This document shows, piece by piece, positions 5,347-6,850 of a stretch of DNA of 6,850 nucleotides. Source of the DNA: JAJXWB01 sp039808645 (GTDB lineage: Bacteria > Pseudomonadota > Alphaproteobacteria > Rhizobiales > Beijerinckiaceae); assembly GCA_039808645.1 (NCBI GenBank), contig JBDHTL010000174.1:1-6850 (forward strand), in the 5' to 3' direction. The translations under genes were made by a program, and so were the position numbers. The number at the start of each line of letters is the position of its first letter. Position 1 is the first letter of the stretch. Under the pieces are notes generated by a model that ran no database searches, was not told the DNA's origin, and saw nothing but the letters and a program-made list of their open reading frames with translations.

Positions 5347-6177
5347 TCAGAGCGCGGCTTCAGCGACGGCGTCGGCGCCGGCGCGATCAACAGGCGTGCG
5401 GCCGAGGCCGAGAACGAAATCGACGCTCTCCAGCGGCGCGTCGAGCGGGGCGGCCGCGGGGACCATGTCCGCGAGCGCGGCGCAGAGCTGGCCGGCGGAC
5501 GAATTTTCGGGCAGCGCCAGCGCGACGCCGCGCAGGGGTTCGGGCAGGCGCATGAGGCCCGCGCCCGGGGCCTCGCCCGGCGCCGGCCATCTGTCGCCGG
5601 CGACCTTGACGTGAAACTTCAGCGTGCGCAGCGCCAGCCGCAGCGTGCCGTCGGCGGCGCGCTGGGGATCGCTGTGAATGCTGCGGGTTTCCGCGGCGAC
5701 CGTGTGATAGAGCGCGGCCGACGGCGCGGCGTTGCGGCGATCGAGAATGTAGCGCACCTGCGCCTCGAGCATGTCGAGGATGGCGGCGTGCTGGCGGTCG
5801 GTGACGGGCGCCTCGATCGATCCGACCTCGATTTCCACCGGCGCGCCATCGGCGTTCTTCGCCTTGACGCGCACCACGCCCTGCACGCCCAGCGAAATCT
5901 CGATGGCGAGCGTCACCACGTTTTCTTCGGCCGGGTATTTGCTCTGGCCGTAGGGCAGCGTGTGATGGTCCTCGGTGTAGACGATGACCACGGGCTTGTT
6001 TTCCAGCGCGGCCAAAGCCTGCGCGATATCCTCCGGCGCCTCGCTCTGCGCGATGAGGTCGAGACGTTCCTCCCACACCTCGGCGCCGGCGAGCGTCGGC
6101 CATGGGCCGGCCTCCGGCGTTCCCGCGGGCGCAAGCGCCTGCACCGTCGCGAGGCGAAGGGCGATGCGCGCGAGCAT
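5347..6177 (-). CDS. Putative tail terminator / neck protein (Mu gp37-like position)
   Basis: This 276-residue protein starts at the ATG overlapping the previous stop (TGATG at 6179-6175). Residues about 35-110 read like a tail-terminator core: VWEERLDLIAQ, then KPVVIVYTEDHHTLPYG (61-77), then a strand pair ENVVTLAIEIS and GVVRVKAKN. A helix, TDRQHAAILDMLEAQVRYILDRR (about 126-148), and a strand RTLKFHVKVAGDRW (about 184-197) follow. Terminators of the Mu gp37/K and lambda gpU kind cap the growing tube and join it to the head. Beyond residue 200 there is a Pro/Ala-rich linker and a further about 70 residues ending in VDFVLGLGRTPVDRAGADAV, making the protein longer than those families usually are. 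Its place between the joining protein and DUF2635 matches Mu. The function is inferred; I cannot name a family with certainty. Confidence 0.5.
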   Translation of the reverse strand: MLARIALRLATVQALAPAGTPEAGPWPTLAGAEVWEERLDLIAQSEAPEDIAQALAALENKPVVIVYTEDHHTLPYGQSKYPAEENVVTLAIEISLGVQGVVRVKAKNADGAPVEIEVGSIEAPVTDRQHAAILDMLEAQVRYILDRRNAAPSAALYHTVAAETRSIHSDPQRAADGTLRLALRTLKFHVKVAGDRWPAPGEAPGAGLMRLPEPLRGVALALPENSSAGQLCAALADMVPAAAPLDAPLESVDFVLGLGRTPVDRAGADAVAEAAL

Positions 6178-6584
6178 CAGGCCGCCCCCATCGCATTGAC
6201 CGTGCAGACCTGCACGCCCGTCTTCTTGGTCAGCGTGGACGCCACGACGTAACGGCGGCCGTTGGACAGGCGCGTGAGAATGTCGCCGGCGTTGACGACC
6301 TGCTGCGCAGCGGCGATATCGCCCGGGAATTCGACGCGCGGATGAGCGTTGGAGACGCCCGGGCGCTGGTCGGTGCGCGGATCGTAGCCGTTGCGGATCA
6401 GCGGCTGCGCGGCCTTCTCGAAATAGATGCCGACGAGCGTCGCCGGCGCGCGGGCGGGATCTGCGACCGCCGGCGCGTTGCGGTCGGCCGCGGGCGCCAT
6501 GGGCGTCCACAGCCAGGCTTCGCCGTGGTGGGCGAAGACGATTTTCTGTGCGTCGCGCGCGAGCGCGACGAAGAGTGACGGCAT
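6177..6584 (-). CDS. Putative head completion / head-tail joining protein (gpFII-like position)
   Basis: This is a 135-residue protein. The ATG at 6584 is chosen because AAGGGG (6597-6592) sits 7 nt upstream; the reading frame stays open further upstream to 6803, but that part overlaps the capsid gene out of frame. After an N-terminus with MPSLFVALARDAQ, it shows an alternating-hydrophobic, probably beta-rich body: TLVGIYFE around residues 49-56, PRVEFPGDI around 82-90, then AGDILTRLSNGRRYVV around 99-114. The last piece, 'GD.l....G..Y.V', is typical of small beta-barrel head-tail joining proteins such as lambda gpFII and its relatives. Such proteins plug the connector and receive the tail. 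Its TGA overlaps the ATG of the next gene by one base (TGATG), implying coupled translation. The role is inferred from position and this motif; a Mu gp35/J-type neck protein is the alternative. Confidence 0.5.
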   Translation of the reverse strand: MPSLFVALARDAQKIVFAHHGEAWLWTPMAPAADRNAPAVADPARAPATLVGIYFEKAAQPLIRNGYDPRTDQRPGVSNAHPRVEFPGDIAAAQQVVNAGDILTRLSNGRRYVVASTLTKKTGVQVCTVNAMGAA

Positions 6585-6602
6585 GAATGCGCCCCTTCGC
6601 TC

Positions 6603-6619
6603 CGCGCGCGCCGCGCGCG
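6603..6619 (-). repeat. 7-bp GC hairpin after the capsid stop
   Basis: CGCGCGC and GCGCGCG flank a 3-nt loop, 6 nt after the capsid TGA and before the Shine-Dalgarno of the joining gene. It is an alternating CG tract, so it also has Z-DNA-like composition and several alternative pairings. There is no U-tract. A role in protecting the abundant capsid message is possible, but chance is also reasonable in DNA this GC-rich. Confidence 0.4.
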
Positions 6620-6625
6620 AACGGA

Positions 6626-6850
6626 TCAGGACCCTGCGCGGCCGGAGCCCAGAGCCTGCGGCATGACGCAGACGGGCAGCGGATAGGTCGCCATTTCCAC
6701 GTCGGCGTACATCTGCCGATCGAGATCGGGCACGAGCCAGGAATAGTCTTCCTGCCCGGGCGTATTGACGAATTCGAACCGCTCGGCCGGCGCCAGCGCC
6801 CATTGGAAGATGCCGGCGCCGACGGGGAAGAATTTCGCCTTGGCCGGATC
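6626..6850 (-). CDS. Major capsid protein, lambda gpE-like, C-terminal part (5' end outside window)
   Basis: This is the last 74 residues of a protein whose start lies beyond the window edge; it is open from 6850 to a TGA at 6628-6626. The tail end contains FFPVGAGIFQWALAPAERFE, then FEFVNTPGQEDYSW, a short acidic stretch (DLDRQMYADVEM) and YPLPVCVMPQAL near the C-terminus. That pattern (a 'FPvG..F....APaD..E.VNT.G' block, then 'NPLPiC.RPqvLv' just before the end) is the usual C-terminus of the phage major capsid protein E family (HK97 fold, shell subunit). Lambda gpE has about 341 residues, so roughly the last fifth is seen here. The position directly upstream of small neck genes fits. A 7-bp GC hairpin follows the stop by 6 nt. 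The family call rests on remembered motifs from a short fragment, so it is good but not certain. Confidence 0.75.
   Translation of the reverse strand, partial: DPAKAKFFPVGAGIFQWALAPAERFEFVNTPGQEDYSWLVPDLDRQMYADVEMATYPLPVCVMPQALGSGRAGS

Noticed and set aside
4559..5614. 351-codon plus-strand open frame opposite the sheath, DUF2635 and terminator genes
   Set aside because: It runs across three real genes on the other strand and has extreme Arg/Gly/Asp composition; it is a shadow frame.
5182..6252. 356-codon plus-strand frame opposite the terminator gene
   Set aside because: It is a low-complexity Arg/Ala/Gly sequence antisense to a well-formed gene with coupled starts.
1..6850. CRISPR array, tRNA, insertion sequence, integrase or attachment site
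   Set aside because: No spaced direct repeats, no cloverleaf-like sequence and no transposase or recombinase motifs were seen in either strand.

Overview
The window is a stretch of the late (structural) region of a tailed phage or prophage with a contractile, Mu-type tail. Every gene I can support lies on the minus strand, so the operon is read from position 6850 down to 1. The DNA is very GC-rich, with strong GC bias at third codon positions. The protein style (Ala-, Arg- and Asp-rich) suggests a high-GC proteobacterial host, probably an alphaproteobacterium of the Hyphomicrobiales/Rhizobiales type. That host guess is inference; no host gene, integrase or attachment site is present to anchor it.

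Layout in the direction of transcription: the C-terminus of a lambda-E-like major capsid protein (6626-6850, cut by the window edge); a head-completion/head-tail joining candidate (6177-6584); a tail-terminator candidate (5347-6177); a small DUF2635-like protein (5132-5335); the tail sheath (3572-5110); a 165-nt non-coding spacer packed with perfect hairpins; the tail tube (3032-3406); a tail assembly chaperone with a programmed -1 frameshift (0 frame 2670-3029, -1 extension to 2569); the tape measure protein (486-2564); a 94-nt spacer with hairpins; and the start of a DNA-circularisation/tail protein of the Mu gpN family (1-391, cut by the window edge). From DUF2635 onward the order matches phage Mu (gp38, L, M, gp41, tape measure, N).

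These genes would act as one assembly line. The capsid is closed by the joining protein. Tube (inner) and sheath (outer) subunits polymerise on a tape-measure/chaperone complex and are capped by the terminator. The DNA_circ_N protein leads into the hub and baseplate genes beyond the window. Because capsid genes are present, this looks like a phage or prophage rather than a tailocin, though integrity cannot be judged from this fragment.

The best non-routine signals are at the RNA level. First, there is a complete-looking -1 frameshift cassette in the chaperone gene: a T TTT TTT slippery heptamer, an AAGGA 12 nt upstream, and a 7-bp stem starting 6 nt downstream. The -1 frame stop lies only 4 nt before the tape-measure start. 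Second, there is an array of four perfect hairpins between sheath and tube. Third, stop codons recurrently fall inside or beside hairpins. I see no clearly new defence or mobile system here. No stretch over 300 nt lacks a gene.
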